Source of the DNA: Paenibacillus glycanilyticus NBRC 16618
GTDB lineage: Bacteria; Bacillota; Bacilli; Paenibacillales; Paenibacillaceae
Length of the DNA stretch: 64,000 bases
Reading direction: 5' to 3'
Assembly (NCBI RefSeq): GCF_004000805.1
Contig: NZ_BILY01000001.1
Span: forward strand, 1 to 64,000
Shown: positions 44,701-53,188 of the stretch, in pieces
How the letters are laid out: each line of letters starts with the position of its first letter
How positions within the stretch are numbered: the first letter of the stretch is position 1
Program-made: the position numbers and the translations under genes
Notes under the pieces: generated by a model
The model's input: the letters and a program-made list of their open reading frames with translations, nothing else
The model's database searches: none
Told to the model about the DNA's origin: nothing

Positions 44701-46468
44701 CCGATAGCAGCTCAATCCCCGTACCCTCGAACGTGTACGTTAATTCCGGCTCCGAACCGTCCGGCTCGCCGTAATGCACGTCGCCCATGTAATCGCCGAA
44801 GGACCGCCCGGTGCTGTGACCCCATTTGTTGGCGTAAGCAATCGCCGGATCATCATCGTTGATCGTAACCGTATAGGAGGAAGCCGCAGCCTCTTCCGAG
44901 CCCGACGAACCGTCGGCAGAGCCGGAATCGCCGCCGGTGCCGGCGCCCGTGTCCACGGAAGTGCCGCTGCCCGAGCCCGGCGAATCCGTAATGACAACGG
45001 ACAAGTCCTGTGCGTCGCGCACAAGCTCGTTGCCGCCGTTGCGCGTCCATTCTCCCGTATATTTCATGCCGGTGTCGTCATCGTTAACGATCGATGTCCC
45101 GTTTTGCACCGTCACCTTAAATAGGCGCGATGCGTGCGGCTCGAGGAATAAAGGATCAATGCCGGTTGCCGAGCTGCCCATTTCCTTATGGTTCCACAGG
45201 TCGCGGATCGAACCGGTGCCGCTAAGGCCGATATCGCTCCATTTTACGCCAACCCGCGCGCCTTTGCTGCCCAGATTAAATAACGCCACCGTATACGTGC
45301 CGTCACCGTTATTGGCGTACCAAGCTTGCTGATCGGTGTCCATCGATACCGGGTGAATCGGATGACCCGCTTGGTTGACGGCGATTACCTCATCGTTCGT
45401 GTAAAGGGATAAGCCGTAATCATCCAGATTGGTTAAATCGTCCCCGGTATAAAATTGCGCTGCCGAAGCGGCCCACAGCGTAGCGGCCGTCTGCCGTTCG
45501 TCCTTCGTCAAGCCCGACGTTTCGCCGTTGCCGACGTTCAGGGAATCGAAGTCGTTCCAGCCGCCGGGTCCGGCGTCGCGCCACCACAGCGCCGCGCCAG
45601 GGAACAGCCTCGCGATGTTGGCCCATTGCGTCATGCCGATATTCGGATCGTACGCCTCAACGTCCCAATCGATACGCCAGCCGTTAGCGTATTTCTTCCA
45701 GTAATCCACGTAGTTGTGATCAAGCGCCCAGCTAAGCTCCAGCCAGATGCCGTGCTTGCTTAACGCCTCGGACCACGCTTTAACGTCGCCGCGCGCATCG
45801 ATGCTCTCGTCGTTATGGCCGGAGCCCGGCGTCACGCTGTCGAACTTGACGAAGTCGACGCCCCACGACGCAATCAGATCGGCAACGGAGTCGACCCATT
45901 TTTGCGCGCACGGATTACTGAAATCGATCTTGTAGCCGAGATTCCAATAATCGCCGTATTTATAAGGTTTCACGGCGATGTCGCCGATTGTGCAGCCCGG
46001 AGCTCCATAGATCGGCAGGTCGCGTTGAACCGCATCCGGCGAAATGCCGGGAATCATGTAAATGCCAACCTTCTGCCCGTTGGCATGCACGTAATCGATA
46101 AGATTCTCGAAGCCGTTCGGATATTTCTCCGTGCTCGGAACAGGTCGTCCGTATTCGTCCATGCTGCCGTTCCAGCCCGCGTCGATATTAATGTATTCAT
46201 AGCCATGCGACTGCAGCTTTTCATGCATCGTATCGGACATCAGCTTAATTTTATCTTCCGAAATCCAGTTGCCCGACGGACCGTCGTACACCTGCATGCT
46301 GTAGCTGCTCCAGCCCATGTAAGGCTTCTGTGCCAAGCCGTTGTCGGCCGCCTCCGCGACGTTCGTCCGCGGCGGAATGAAGCCGATTTGCGCCAGGACG
46401 GCGACCACCAGCAGTATCCCCATCCACGCCCTGTTCCGGCGTTTTGCGTTAACGCTCAATCTTTGCAT
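41795..46468 (-). CDS. Giant S-layer-anchored GH27 alpha-galactosidase-like enzyme
   Basis: This 1557-residue preprotein has a signal peptide (about 1-40, ending AEA). The GH27 barrel spans about 43-455: KPYMGWSSYSMQVYDG, INIDAGWNG, nucleophile D210 in VKFDSVTPG and a probable acid/base D269 in WRIDWDVEAYD. It is followed by alternating Ig-like X2 modules (SFNKDAPADITIPLNLG type) and galactose-binding sandwiches (DDDPAIAYANKW, then GDYMGDVHYGE type), a Pro/Gly hinge (about 1125), a further sandwich and three SLH repeats (about 1370-1557, ITRAEMATIL, ITRAEMAQLA, LSRAEAVVVI). It should cleave terminal alpha-galactose or beta-arabinopyranose at the surface. A one-mismatch cre box and its own upstream terminator separate it from the ABC genes. 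Confidence 0.9.
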   Translation of the reverse strand: MQRLSVNAKRRNRAWMGILLVVAVLAQIGFIPPRTNVAEAADNGLAQKPYMGWSSYSMQVYDGPSGNWISEDKIKLMSDTMHEKLQSHGYEYINIDAGWNGSMDEYGRPVPSTEKYPNGFENLIDYVHANGQKVGIYMIPGISPDAVQRDLPIYGAPGCTIGDIAVKPYKYGDYWNLGYKIDFSNPCAQKWVDSVADLIASWGVDFVKFDSVTPGSGHNDESIDARGDVKAWSEALSKHGIWLELSWALDHNYVDYWKKYANGWRIDWDVEAYDPNIGMTQWANIARLFPGAALWWRDAGPGGWNDFDSLNVGNGETSGLTKDERQTAATLWAASAAQFYTGDDLTNLDDYGLSLYTNDEVIAVNQAGHPIHPVSMDTDQQAWYANNGDGTYTVALFNLGSKGARVGVKWSDIGLSGTGSIRDLWNHKEMGSSATGIDPLFLEPHASRLFKVTVQNGTSIVNDDDTGMKYTGEWTRNGGNELVRDAQDLSVVITDSPGSGSGTSVDTGAGTGGDSGSADGSSGSEEAAASSYTVTINDDDPAIAYANKWGHSTGRSFGDYMGDVHYGEPDGSEPELTYTFEGTGIELLSEQSTSSGKIDIYIDGNFHSTVDSYGNDQVGQHSVFSVADLPQGTHTLRAVRNAGGQYYFLFDAFKVTADTLLGSPSATSFNKDAPADITIPLNLGASSFTGISNGTASLQSGTDYTVSSGVVTIKSSYLAQQASGQSAALSFKFAGGAAQTLSVAVSGTSISPVSASFDKRPAAQADLAVTLTLGDSNELTGVKNGANALTAGTDYTVDGNVVRIAKSYLASLPLGDASLSFEFSGSSPRTLSLTVLNSASPGRYVFVNNDDPGIRYTGSWNRSSGRGLGDYKDDVQWTENNDSFFTYTFQGTGIDYITEVDEGQGNVEIYIDGVSQGNVSTYEAGAHNAPQRTVYTVRGLTNGFHTIKAVKKSGKFMLLDALRVQLPDLIDVSSTDFAKNAPADVSVNLLASPDSLSGIYNGGAALVRGTDYTIDDHVLTIKQQYLAVQPVGTTKLTLRFRGDYGDDAHASAAEGAAFSYTFKGTGIELLSPVGPKQGEMEVYIDGELKKTVNAYADSRDSQVSLYSVSGLTAGSHTIRVVNKSGELMLADALRFTAAEASVPPVSGGGGHATPPVEPAAPKVIRTTQPDGTVRDELTLAATEAKALIDARKASGASALKLVVPDSKGQVAETAVKLDAEAVKQLAASGLDLDIDVSGAKIHVPNGVLKNVNTEVHFVISPVNEQKAQLERRANLSTVVSAAVKDSKITLIGIPADIDTNLPEGETTLVLPLPAGDWSSEALSHIGVFIEHSDGTVEYKQGTVVDVEGGKGIQFKNSKFSTFALVKLGEASGSASAAYMNGFDGNLFKPEKAITRAEMATILSRIAQDANTGEDSRAYSDVKQGYWAADAIRKATAAGLMNGYTDGTFRPEKAITRAEMAQLAVRLAGGGSKLGAGFADTTGHWAEKAVKAAEGAGYIKGYADGTFRPDRTLSRAEAVVVINRSLGITPSGSGASSWKDVPASYWAYGDIEAASIQK

Positions 46469-46541
46469 CCCCTTTACCCAAGTTATTCGGCAGCGCTGCG
46501 CGTCCGTTTATGTAAGTGTGTCAGCAAATGCGGACTGCGTA

Positions 46542-46556
46542 ATGAAAACGCTTACC
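46542..46556 (+). promoter_or_regulatory. cre-like box before the GH27 gene
   Basis: ATGAAAACGCTTACC differs from the cre consensus only at the last position. It lies about 75 bp before the start codon. The rest of 46469-46698 is non-coding control sequence in which I see no other defended element. Confidence 0.55.
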
Positions 46557-46698
46557 GTACAACCGATTGTAGCGGTCCCCCGTCCGGCAAGGTAGGTACA
46601 TCTTGGTCGTTTAGCGTACCTTATTCCCGATTTCGGGGGTACAAATCGCCATTTAATGGACAATTTTACCTGGTTGGCGTTCGATTAAGGGAAATAAC

Positions 46699-46742
46699 GC
46701 AAACGGGACGCCTCGGAGTCAAGCCCGCATCGTCCCGTTTGC
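46699..46742 (-). terminator. Terminator of the second ABC operon
   Basis: Perfect 12-bp arms GCAAACGGGACG (46699-46710) and CGTCCCGTTTGC (46731-46742), 71 bp after the permease stop. Confidence 0.75.
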
Positions 46743-46813
46743 CATTGCTTTATTGATTCGCCAATTCCGCTGTTTGAGCCGGATTTAAGGCCCCTTCAAA
46801 CACCTGCATGGAA

Positions 46814-47713
46814 TCATCCTTTTACGGAACCGATCATAACCCCTTTCTCGAAATATTTTTGCAGGAACGGGTACAGCATCAGAATCGGCAGGGACGATAC
46901 GATAATAACGCCGTATTTGATCTGGTCGGCATAACGCTGGGCATAACCGCCCGATGCAGCGCCGCCGCCCGTACCCGCTCCGTTCTGGAAAACCTGGTTG
47001 GACAGCAAAATATCCCTTAGCACGATTTGCAGCGGCTGAAGATTGTTGTCCCGGATATAAATCAGACCGGTAAAGAAATCATTCCAGTGTCCGACCAGGT
47101 AATATAACCCGATCACCGAAATCAGAGCTTTGGAGAGCGGCAGAGCAACCTTGGCGAAATACATGAAATGCGAGCAGCCGTCCATCACGGCCGCCTCGTA
47201 AAGCTCCGCCGGCAGCGCGGTCTCGAAGAACGTACGGGCTATAATCAAATAGAAGATATTCACGCAAAACGGCAGAATAAACACCCAGAACGTGTTTGTA
47301 ATATGAAGATCCTTCATCAGCAGGTAAGTCGGAATCAGACCGCCGTTAAAAAACATCGTGACGACGAAGAGAAACATAATCGGACGTCTCGCTTTAAATT
47401 CCTTCCGCGACAGCACGTATGCGGCCGGCATCGTAAACAGCATGTTGACCAGCGTTCCGAACAAGGTGTAGAACAACGTATTCCGGTACCCGGTCCATAC
47501 CCGGCTGTCCTGGAATATCTCCTTATATCCAAATAGACTAGTGCCCTTCGGGAAAAACAGCACCTTCCCCGTCGACACAAGCGTTGAGTCGCTAAACGAG
47601 GCAATCACGATGAAATAAAGCGGATATAAGATAATGACAAAAATGACCGCGCATAACGCATAAAGCGCGATATGAAAGGTGAGTTCACTCCCTTTCAAGC
47701 CCTTGAGCGCCAT
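46814..47713 (-). CDS. Sugar ABC transporter permease (YtcP/LplC type), second system
   Basis: A membrane protein of about 299 residues with six hydrophobic segments, the docking loop ALPAELYEAAVMDGCSHFMY and the C-terminus FLQKYFEKGVMIGSVKG. I chose ATG 47713 because it directly follows an AAGGAGGGAGG site. The longer start 66 bases upstream has no ribosome site and would overlap the partner gene. The partner permease ends 25 bp upstream. Confidence 0.92.
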   Translation of the reverse strand: MALKGLKGSELTFHIALYALCAVIFVIILYPLYFIVIASFSDSTLVSTGKVLFFPKGTSLFGYKEIFQDSRVWTGYRNTLFYTLFGTLVNMLFTMPAAYVLSRKEFKARRPIMFLFVVTMFFNGGLIPTYLLMKDLHITNTFWVFILPFCVNIFYLIIARTFFETALPAELYEAAVMDGCSHFMYFAKVALPLSKALISVIGLYYLVGHWNDFFTGLIYIRDNNLQPLQIVLRDILLSNQVFQNGAGTGGGAASGGYAQRYADQIKYGVIIVSSLPILMLYPFLQKYFEKGVMIGSVKG

Positions 47714-47738
47714 ATGGCCTCCCTCCTTCCTTTCCGAA

Positions 47739-48653
47739 TCAATACAGGCTTGTATTGGACATTTTTTTGGAAGCGGCATTCATCGCAAACAGGAACACGA
47801 AGTTGATCAGCGTATTAAACAAACCGATCGCGGAAGCATAGCTGAACTGATTGGACACAATACCGATTTTGTAGACATAGGTGGCGATAACCTCCGAGAC
47901 CGGCAGGTTCAGAGCGTTTTGCATCAGGAATATTTTCTCGAAGCCAGTACTTAAGATGTTGCCCATGCTAAGAATGAACAAAATAATAATCGTAGGAACA
48001 AGCGCCGGAAGATCGACATACCGGATCATCTTCATTCTGCTCGCTCCGTCAATCTTGGCGGAATCATAGAGCTGCGGATCAACGGTGGACAGGGCAGCCA
48101 AATAAATAATGCTGTTCCAGCCGCAATGCTGCCAAATATCCGACAGGACATAGACGGGAATAAAGGTATTGGTCGAGGCAATCAGATTGATGTGGCCAAG
48201 TCCCAGCCCCTTCATCAGATGGCCAACAACGCCGGTCTCCGGCGACATCAGCACGTTCATCATGCCGACAAGAACGATTATCGATATAAAATGCGGCAGA
48301 TAAACCGTCGTCTGCATCACATTTTTAAATCGCTTGCGGCGGATCTGGTTCAGAATCAATGCTAGAATAATAGGCGCCGGAAACCCGACGATAATGGTCG
48401 CCAAGCTGATGAGGAACGTGTTGCGCATCAGATCGGTGAACAGATAGCTGTCCATAAACTGCTTGAAATAATCGATGCCCCTCCACGCGCCGCCGGTCAA
48501 GCCTTTCGTAAAATCGAAATCTTTGAAAGCAAGCTGAATGCCGTACATCGGTATATAGTTAAAGATCAGGACAACGGCAATCGCGGGCGCAATCATAATC
48601 CATAGCTGGTAATCCCGTCTTAATGCCCGGAGTCCTCCTCCTAATAATCGCAT
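47739..48653 (-). CDS. Sugar ABC transporter permease (LplB/YteP type), second system
   Basis: A membrane protein of about 304 residues that begins with a basic tail (MRLLGGGLRALRRDYQLW) and an ATPase-docking loop at VDPQLYDSAKIDGASRMKM, ending AASKKMSNTSLY. ATG 48653 has AAGGAGG at good spacing and is preferred over the start at 48689. By its neighbours it serves uptake of alpha-galactosidase products or related oligosaccharides. Confidence 0.92.
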   Translation of the reverse strand: MRLLGGGLRALRRDYQLWIMIAPAIAVVLIFNYIPMYGIQLAFKDFDFTKGLTGGAWRGIDYFKQFMDSYLFTDLMRNTFLISLATIIVGFPAPIILALILNQIRRKRFKNVMQTTVYLPHFISIIVLVGMMNVLMSPETGVVGHLMKGLGLGHINLIASTNTFIPVYVLSDIWQHCGWNSIIYLAALSTVDPQLYDSAKIDGASRMKMIRYVDLPALVPTIIILFILSMGNILSTGFEKIFLMQNALNLPVSEVIATYVYKIGIVSNQFSYASAIGLFNTLINFVFLFAMNAASKKMSNTSLY

Positions 48654-48726
48654 CGGCGATAACCTCCTTTGCCAGCCGGAAGCCGGCATACCGCATCAAG
48701 CGCCGCATGCCGGCTTCCGCAGCTAG

Positions 48727-50367
48727 TTATTGCTTCTTGTATTCGTCGTAGTATTTCTGCATAATTTCAAGATTTTGCTTCAAACCTGCTTTTTCGCTTT
48801 CCTTCACATAGCTGTCCCATTCTTCTTCAACGCCGCCTTTTGTTACCCATTTCGCGAAATTCGTGTTGGCCAGGTTCGTGACATTGGTGTTGTTCAGGCC
48901 CATTGTGCTGTTATCGGCGCTCGAATATTTAAGAAAGGTAGGGAACACATCGTTGTCCACGTCGATTTGAATCGCGTCAATCGGCTTCGATTGCTCCAGA
49001 ACCTCCTGCATATCCTTGCCTAGCGTCAGCTGAAGCGAATCCGGAATATAGAATGCTCCGTTATCCGCCATCGTGGACGTCCATTTCCAAGTGCCGGGGT
49101 CCATCTTGGAATCGGCCGGCGGCAGCACGCTGTAGCTTCCGTCGCCGTTATCCTTAATGTTTGGTCCAAGGGATCCGAACAGAACCTGCATGCCCATATC
49201 CGGCGCGTACAGCTCGTTAATAAACCGCATGACCGCGTCTTTGTTTTTCGATTTGGCCGATACGACTAGCTGATTAACCCCGTAGTTCAAGGAATTGTAG
49301 TCATAGCTCCACGATACATTGCTGTCAGGCGTTGCCTTAAGCGGCGACATCGAGGTGTACTGCGGCGCAAGCTGCTCGCCGAAGCGGTCTGACGCGACCC
49401 AGCCCATCGTAAAGCCAACCTTCGCCGTATCCCCTTCGCCCCGGGCAACGGACTGGTATTTCGTGTAATCGTGCGTGAATACTTCCGGGTTGATCAGACC
49501 GGCTTTATAAAGCTTGTTCAAGAAAACAACCAGCTGTTTGTATCGATCATCGACCAAATAGTTCTTCACGACGCCGTCCTCGACGAAATACCCTTGCGGG
49601 CTGCCGTCCGTCAGCGTTATGCCTTCTCCGCCAAGCATATAAGCCGGGTTGAAATAGCCGCCGATTCCGCCCGGCCAGTCCATTGGGATCTCGTCGTTTG
49701 GATCTCCGTTGCCGTTCGCGTCCTTCTCTTTGAATGCTACGAGCACATCGTACAGCTCATCCCAGTTTGTTGGCATTTGGAGGCCCAGGTTATCCAGCCA
49801 CTTCTGATTAATGTATTGGCGGGTAGCCGTGGAAGGCCAATAACGCTGATATTTCGGAAGGCCGTAAATTTTACCGTCCTGCTGCTCGGCGATTATCTTC
49901 GTCTCAGGCTTCGCATCGAACATCGCCTGAACGTTAGGCAGCTGATCCAGCATGCCCGACAGATCCTGGAACAGTCCTTGGAACTGCGCCATATCCGCAT
50001 CCGTAATGACGTTAGGACCAATAAAGAGATCCGGAACATCTCCGCTTGCCAGCAACGTTCCTTTCTTCTGATCCCAGTCAGCCGTAATTTCCTGCCAGTC
50101 AATCTCAACGCCGGCCTTTTCCTCCACCTGCTGCAGCCATTCCATATCCTTAAGCGGTTTCGTCAGAGCATGCTTGGTCATAATCGCCGTAAGCTTTACC
50201 TTCTTGCCGCTATTGCCGCCGCTGCCGGCGGAGCTGTCTGCCGTAGGATTGCTGCCCGCATTGCTTCCGCCATTGTTCCCGCCCGAATTCGAATTGCTGC
50301 TGCATGCTGACATAATGGTTGTTGCAGCAAGCATGACGGTAATCATGCCGACTACTTTTTTCCGCAT
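48727..50367 (-). CDS. Sugar ABC transporter substrate-binding lipoprotein (YtcQ type), second system
   Basis: About 546 residues with a lipobox at C22 (TIMSACSSN), then a Ser/Gly/Asn linker and a large binding fold. KLTAIMTKHALTKPLKD opens the mature domain, and a KEKDANGNGDPNDEIPMDW calcium-loop-like segment follows, as in the YtcQ group. ATG 50367 has GAGGGGG 7 bases upstream and yields a proper signal peptide; the start at 50406 would add a charged extension. It begins a three-gene operon with the two permeases. The shared ATPase is not encoded here. Confidence 0.92.
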   Translation of the reverse strand: MRKKVVGMITVMLAATTIMSACSSNSNSGGNNGGSNAGSNPTADSSAGSGGNSGKKVKLTAIMTKHALTKPLKDMEWLQQVEEKAGVEIDWQEITADWDQKKGTLLASGDVPDLFIGPNVITDADMAQFQGLFQDLSGMLDQLPNVQAMFDAKPETKIIAEQQDGKIYGLPKYQRYWPSTATRQYINQKWLDNLGLQMPTNWDELYDVLVAFKEKDANGNGDPNDEIPMDWPGGIGGYFNPAYMLGGEGITLTDGSPQGYFVEDGVVKNYLVDDRYKQLVVFLNKLYKAGLINPEVFTHDYTKYQSVARGEGDTAKVGFTMGWVASDRFGEQLAPQYTSMSPLKATPDSNVSWSYDYNSLNYGVNQLVVSAKSKNKDAVMRFINELYAPDMGMQVLFGSLGPNIKDNGDGSYSVLPPADSKMDPGTWKWTSTMADNGAFYIPDSLQLTLGKDMQEVLEQSKPIDAIQIDVDNDVFPTFLKYSSADNSTMGLNNTNVTNLANTNFAKWVTKGGVEEEWDSYVKESEKAGLKQNLEIMQKYYDEYKKQ

Positions 50368-50501
50368 GTAATTGCCCCCTCGATTCAATTTAGATGGCAG
50401 CCGCATCGGAAGCCGATACGCTGCACCGAGGCATCGTCGCCCGGTACATCCACACTAATCGGTATGGCGATATGCCGTATACGGACAGTTTTCGAAAGGT
50501 T

Positions 50502-50588
50502 GGCATTTTTTGAAAGCGTTTAACTTCAGGTTGTTGAAAACGCTTCAATTTCTGCCCTTTCAATTATTGTGGATGTTCAAAAAATGCC
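50502..50588. promoter_or_regulatory. Control region of the second ABC operon
   Basis: Perfect 13-bp inverted arms GGCATTTTTTGAA (50502-50514) and TTCAAAAAATGCC (50576-50588) flank a cre-like palindrome TTGAAAACGCTTCAA (50534-50548, one mismatch at a fixed position) and TTGAAAGCGTTTAAC (50510-50524). The remaining bases from 50368 to 50654 hold no gene. The arms may bind the YesS-like activator encoded next door. Confidence 0.5.
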
Positions 50589-50654
50589 GCTTGCCATACT
50601 CGGGAGGCTGATCCGCGGGTAGAAGAGAGGCTTTTTAGTTCCAGGGCAACAACA

Positions 50655-50681
50655 AAGCCTGCCGAACGATTCGGCAGGCTT
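50655..50681 (-). terminator. Terminator of the second YesS-like gene
   Basis: Perfect 11-bp arms AAGCCTGCCGA and TCGGCAGGCTT, 23 bp after the stop. It separates the regulator from the ABC operon. Confidence 0.75.
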
Positions 50682-50704
50682 GCCTGCGATAGATGTGCAG
50701 CATT

Positions 50705-52984
50705 TTAGGAAATGAGCTTATGCGTCTCCCGGTATTGCCCGGGTGTCGTGCCTACGATTTTTTTGAAGCAGCGGATAAAGCTTGATGTGTTGGAGAAGCC
50801 CGTCTGCTGGGCAACGCCGTCCAATGTCTGGTTCGTTGTCCTTAGAAGCTGAATAGAGGTTTGAATGCGGAATAAATCGATGTATTCTTTAAAATTCTGA
50901 CCCATCGTTTTCTTGAAATGGTGGCTGAAGTTAGACGGCGACATCGCAAAATGGTCCGCAATCAGCTGAAGGGAAAAGTCAGGGTTTAATCCCCTTTGCT
51001 CGATAAAGCGAGTAACCTCATCCTGGGATGCATTTCGGACAGGCGGCAAGGTGTTCTGGATCATGAGGCATAACCGCTCGCAGCTATCCCGGATAATATC
51101 GGCCATTTGATCAACGGTATACCGGAACTGGTAAGCCGTATCCGTAAGCCGGAGCAGGACATCGTCCTCCGGGCTAAATCGCTGCAGCCCGTTAAGCAAA
51201 GCGCTGACCGTGTTAATATAAACGCTTCGGACCATATAAGGCGGCATTCCCGCGCTGCTCATTTGAGAGACAATACGGTCCGTAATAGAGCGAACAGCTC
51301 CGGTGTCATTTTTCAGAATAGCCAGCTCCAGCGATTGAAGCAGCTCCGCGTAATAGGATACGGAGCCGGATTTGGGCGCTTCCAGCTCATCGAAGACGAT
51401 AACCGGACTGCCACCGCGCAGCTGAAGATGCTCCGTTGCCCGTACCGCCTGCAGGTAGGCAACATGGATAGCTTCCGCACGGTCAGGCTTGCTCGAGGTT
51501 CCTATGCCGATATAGACCCTCGCTCCCGTCTGCTCCTCCAGCTCCTTCCCGGTATCCGCCAGAAACTGTTTCATCGCAAAGCCTGCCTCATAGGAGCAAA
51601 CGTATATCATTTCGTGACTATAAATGCTTTTTAGAAAATACCCGGTACCTCCGATTGGCTGCGAAGCTTCCAATGCCCTTAAGTACTCCGCTGCCCGGCA
51701 CTCCGTTCCTTCATCGCTCTTCGGGGATTCGATCGACAGTACGGCTACCGCAACCGATTCATGCGGGAATGCAATGCCGTATGCGGCCGCCTGCCGCATA
51801 AAAGCTTCGTCATTGCCTGCTTTCCCGCTTACGAGTTCCAGAAGCAGATGATCCCGAAGCACCGGCATGGTCTGCTTCACTCTGGCATCAAGGGAGCTGT
51901 TGACCGATACCAGTTCGCCAAGCGCAAAACGGATCATCTCGAATTCATTCATGGGCTTCCTTCCCCCAGGCTCGAACAGATTGGAGGCAAAATCCACAAT
52001 TCGCTTGATCGGCTGATAGTTCCGTCGGATCGCCACATAGATAACGAGAATTTCGAGCAGCAGCATCATGCCAATCAGAACAACCGTATTGCGCTGAATT
52101 GTCTGAATGCCCTGCAGCATCTCCGTTACAGGCAAGACGCTTACATACTGCCATCCGTTCTTGTCGGAAACGGTATGCGAAATAATATAAGAGCTGCCGC
52201 CTTTCTCGTACAAGCCCGCTCCCTTGCCGCTTTTATCAAGACCGGTCAGGAAGCTCTGCACTTCATTTGTAGGTATATACGATCCTTTGTTGGAAGTGAG
52301 CAGAGGACGGCCTTCTCCATCCAAAATAAAGAAATCTCCGCTGTACATCTCCGACATGGAGTTCAGCATCCGGATAATCGTATCCTCGCGGACCATGATA
52401 AGCACCGCTCCCGGGGTCTCGTAGCCGCCAATCGGAAGCGGAAGGGCGAAGGTAAGCATGCGGACATGATTGCTGCCCGGAATAATGACATCTTCTACCG
52501 GCCTTACTAACGTCCCCTTCAATTGGTTCAGTTCATTAAACATGTTAGGCCAGTCTTTATAGTAATAACCGATGCCCGGTTTGCCGAAATCGCCCACATT
52601 GTAAGCGCTTCCTGTTTTGGCGAATAAATAACCCATACTTTGTATATAAAGGAGGGTGTTGTCGACAAAGCCGTCCGTGGCATTATATTTCCGCATTTCG
52701 TTTGCAATTTGCACGCGCTGATAATCAATGTCTTCGGCGTTGTACAATTTGATCTCCCGGTTTTTCAACAGCTCGAATGGCAGATTGTATACGTAACGGG
52801 TAAATGTATCCATCGAAGTTCTTACCTGCTCCGTAAGATGCGTATTCCAGTCCATCTCCTTCTGTTTGACAACCGCCGTCGAGTGCGGATAGTAGTAGAC
52901 CAAAATAATCAGCAGCGGGAACAGCAGCACCAGAAAGTAGGAGACGAGATGCTGGATCAGCAGATTCATACGGCTTCTTTTCAT
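50705..52984 (-). CDS. Second YesS-like membrane-anchored AraC-type regulator
   Basis: About 759 residues with an N-terminal TM segment (LVSYFLVLLFPLLIILVYYY), an extracellular sensor with dCache-like features (about 40-290), a second TM segment (NTVVLIGMMLLLEILVIYVAI) and two C-terminal AraC helix-turn-helix motifs (FSLQLIADHFAMSPSNFSHHFK and LDGVAQQTGFSNTSSFIRCFK). ATG 52984 with AAAGGTGG upstream is preferred over the start at 53035. It is the probable activator of the downstream ABC operon and perhaps of the GH27 gene. It resembles the regulator at 35.1-37.5 kb in architecture but the two are not close copies. Confidence 0.87.
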   Translation of the reverse strand: MKRSRMNLLIQHLVSYFLVLLFPLLIILVYYYPHSTAVVKQKEMDWNTHLTEQVRTSMDTFTRYVYNLPFELLKNREIKLYNAEDIDYQRVQIANEMRKYNATDGFVDNTLLYIQSMGYLFAKTGSAYNVGDFGKPGIGYYYKDWPNMFNELNQLKGTLVRPVEDVIIPGSNHVRMLTFALPLPIGGYETPGAVLIMVREDTIIRMLNSMSEMYSGDFFILDGEGRPLLTSNKGSYIPTNEVQSFLTGLDKSGKGAGLYEKGGSSYIISHTVSDKNGWQYVSVLPVTEMLQGIQTIQRNTVVLIGMMLLLEILVIYVAIRRNYQPIKRIVDFASNLFEPGGRKPMNEFEMIRFALGELVSVNSSLDARVKQTMPVLRDHLLLELVSGKAGNDEAFMRQAAAYGIAFPHESVAVAVLSIESPKSDEGTECRAAEYLRALEASQPIGGTGYFLKSIYSHEMIYVCSYEAGFAMKQFLADTGKELEEQTGARVYIGIGTSSKPDRAEAIHVAYLQAVRATEHLQLRGGSPVIVFDELEAPKSGSVSYYAELLQSLELAILKNDTGAVRSITDRIVSQMSSAGMPPYMVRSVYINTVSALLNGLQRFSPEDDVLLRLTDTAYQFRYTVDQMADIIRDSCERLCLMIQNTLPPVRNASQDEVTRFIEQRGLNPDFSLQLIADHFAMSPSNFSHHFKKTMGQNFKEYIDLFRIQTSIQLLRTTNQTLDGVAQQTGFSNTSSFIRCFKKIVGTTPGQYRETHKLIS

Positions 52985-53131
52985 CGCAACCACCTTTCGC
53001 CCTTTGCCTAACTTAAGGGATGGGAAAAGTCTCAATAATTGCTTTATTATACCACCCCGGGCAAAAGCAGACTACAGCCCTAAGCCGCAAAAAGTCAGAA
53101 ATCCTGACAATACGGGAACCTGCTGAAATGA

Positions 53132-53171
53132 AAACAAGGAACAGCTGCCCACGGCAAACTGTTCCTTGTTT
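53132..53171 (-). terminator. Terminator of the first TetR gene
   Basis: Perfect 13-bp arms AAACAAGGAACAG and CTGTTCCTTGTTT. Confidence 0.75.
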
Positions 53172-53188
53172 ATTTCCGTTATGCGCCT

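Noticed and set aside
41795..53035. Idea that the GH27 gene is in one operon with the second ABC transporter
   Set aside because: A perfect 12-bp-arm hairpin (46699-46742) ends the ABC operon and a cre-like control region precedes GH27, so separate transcription is more likely.
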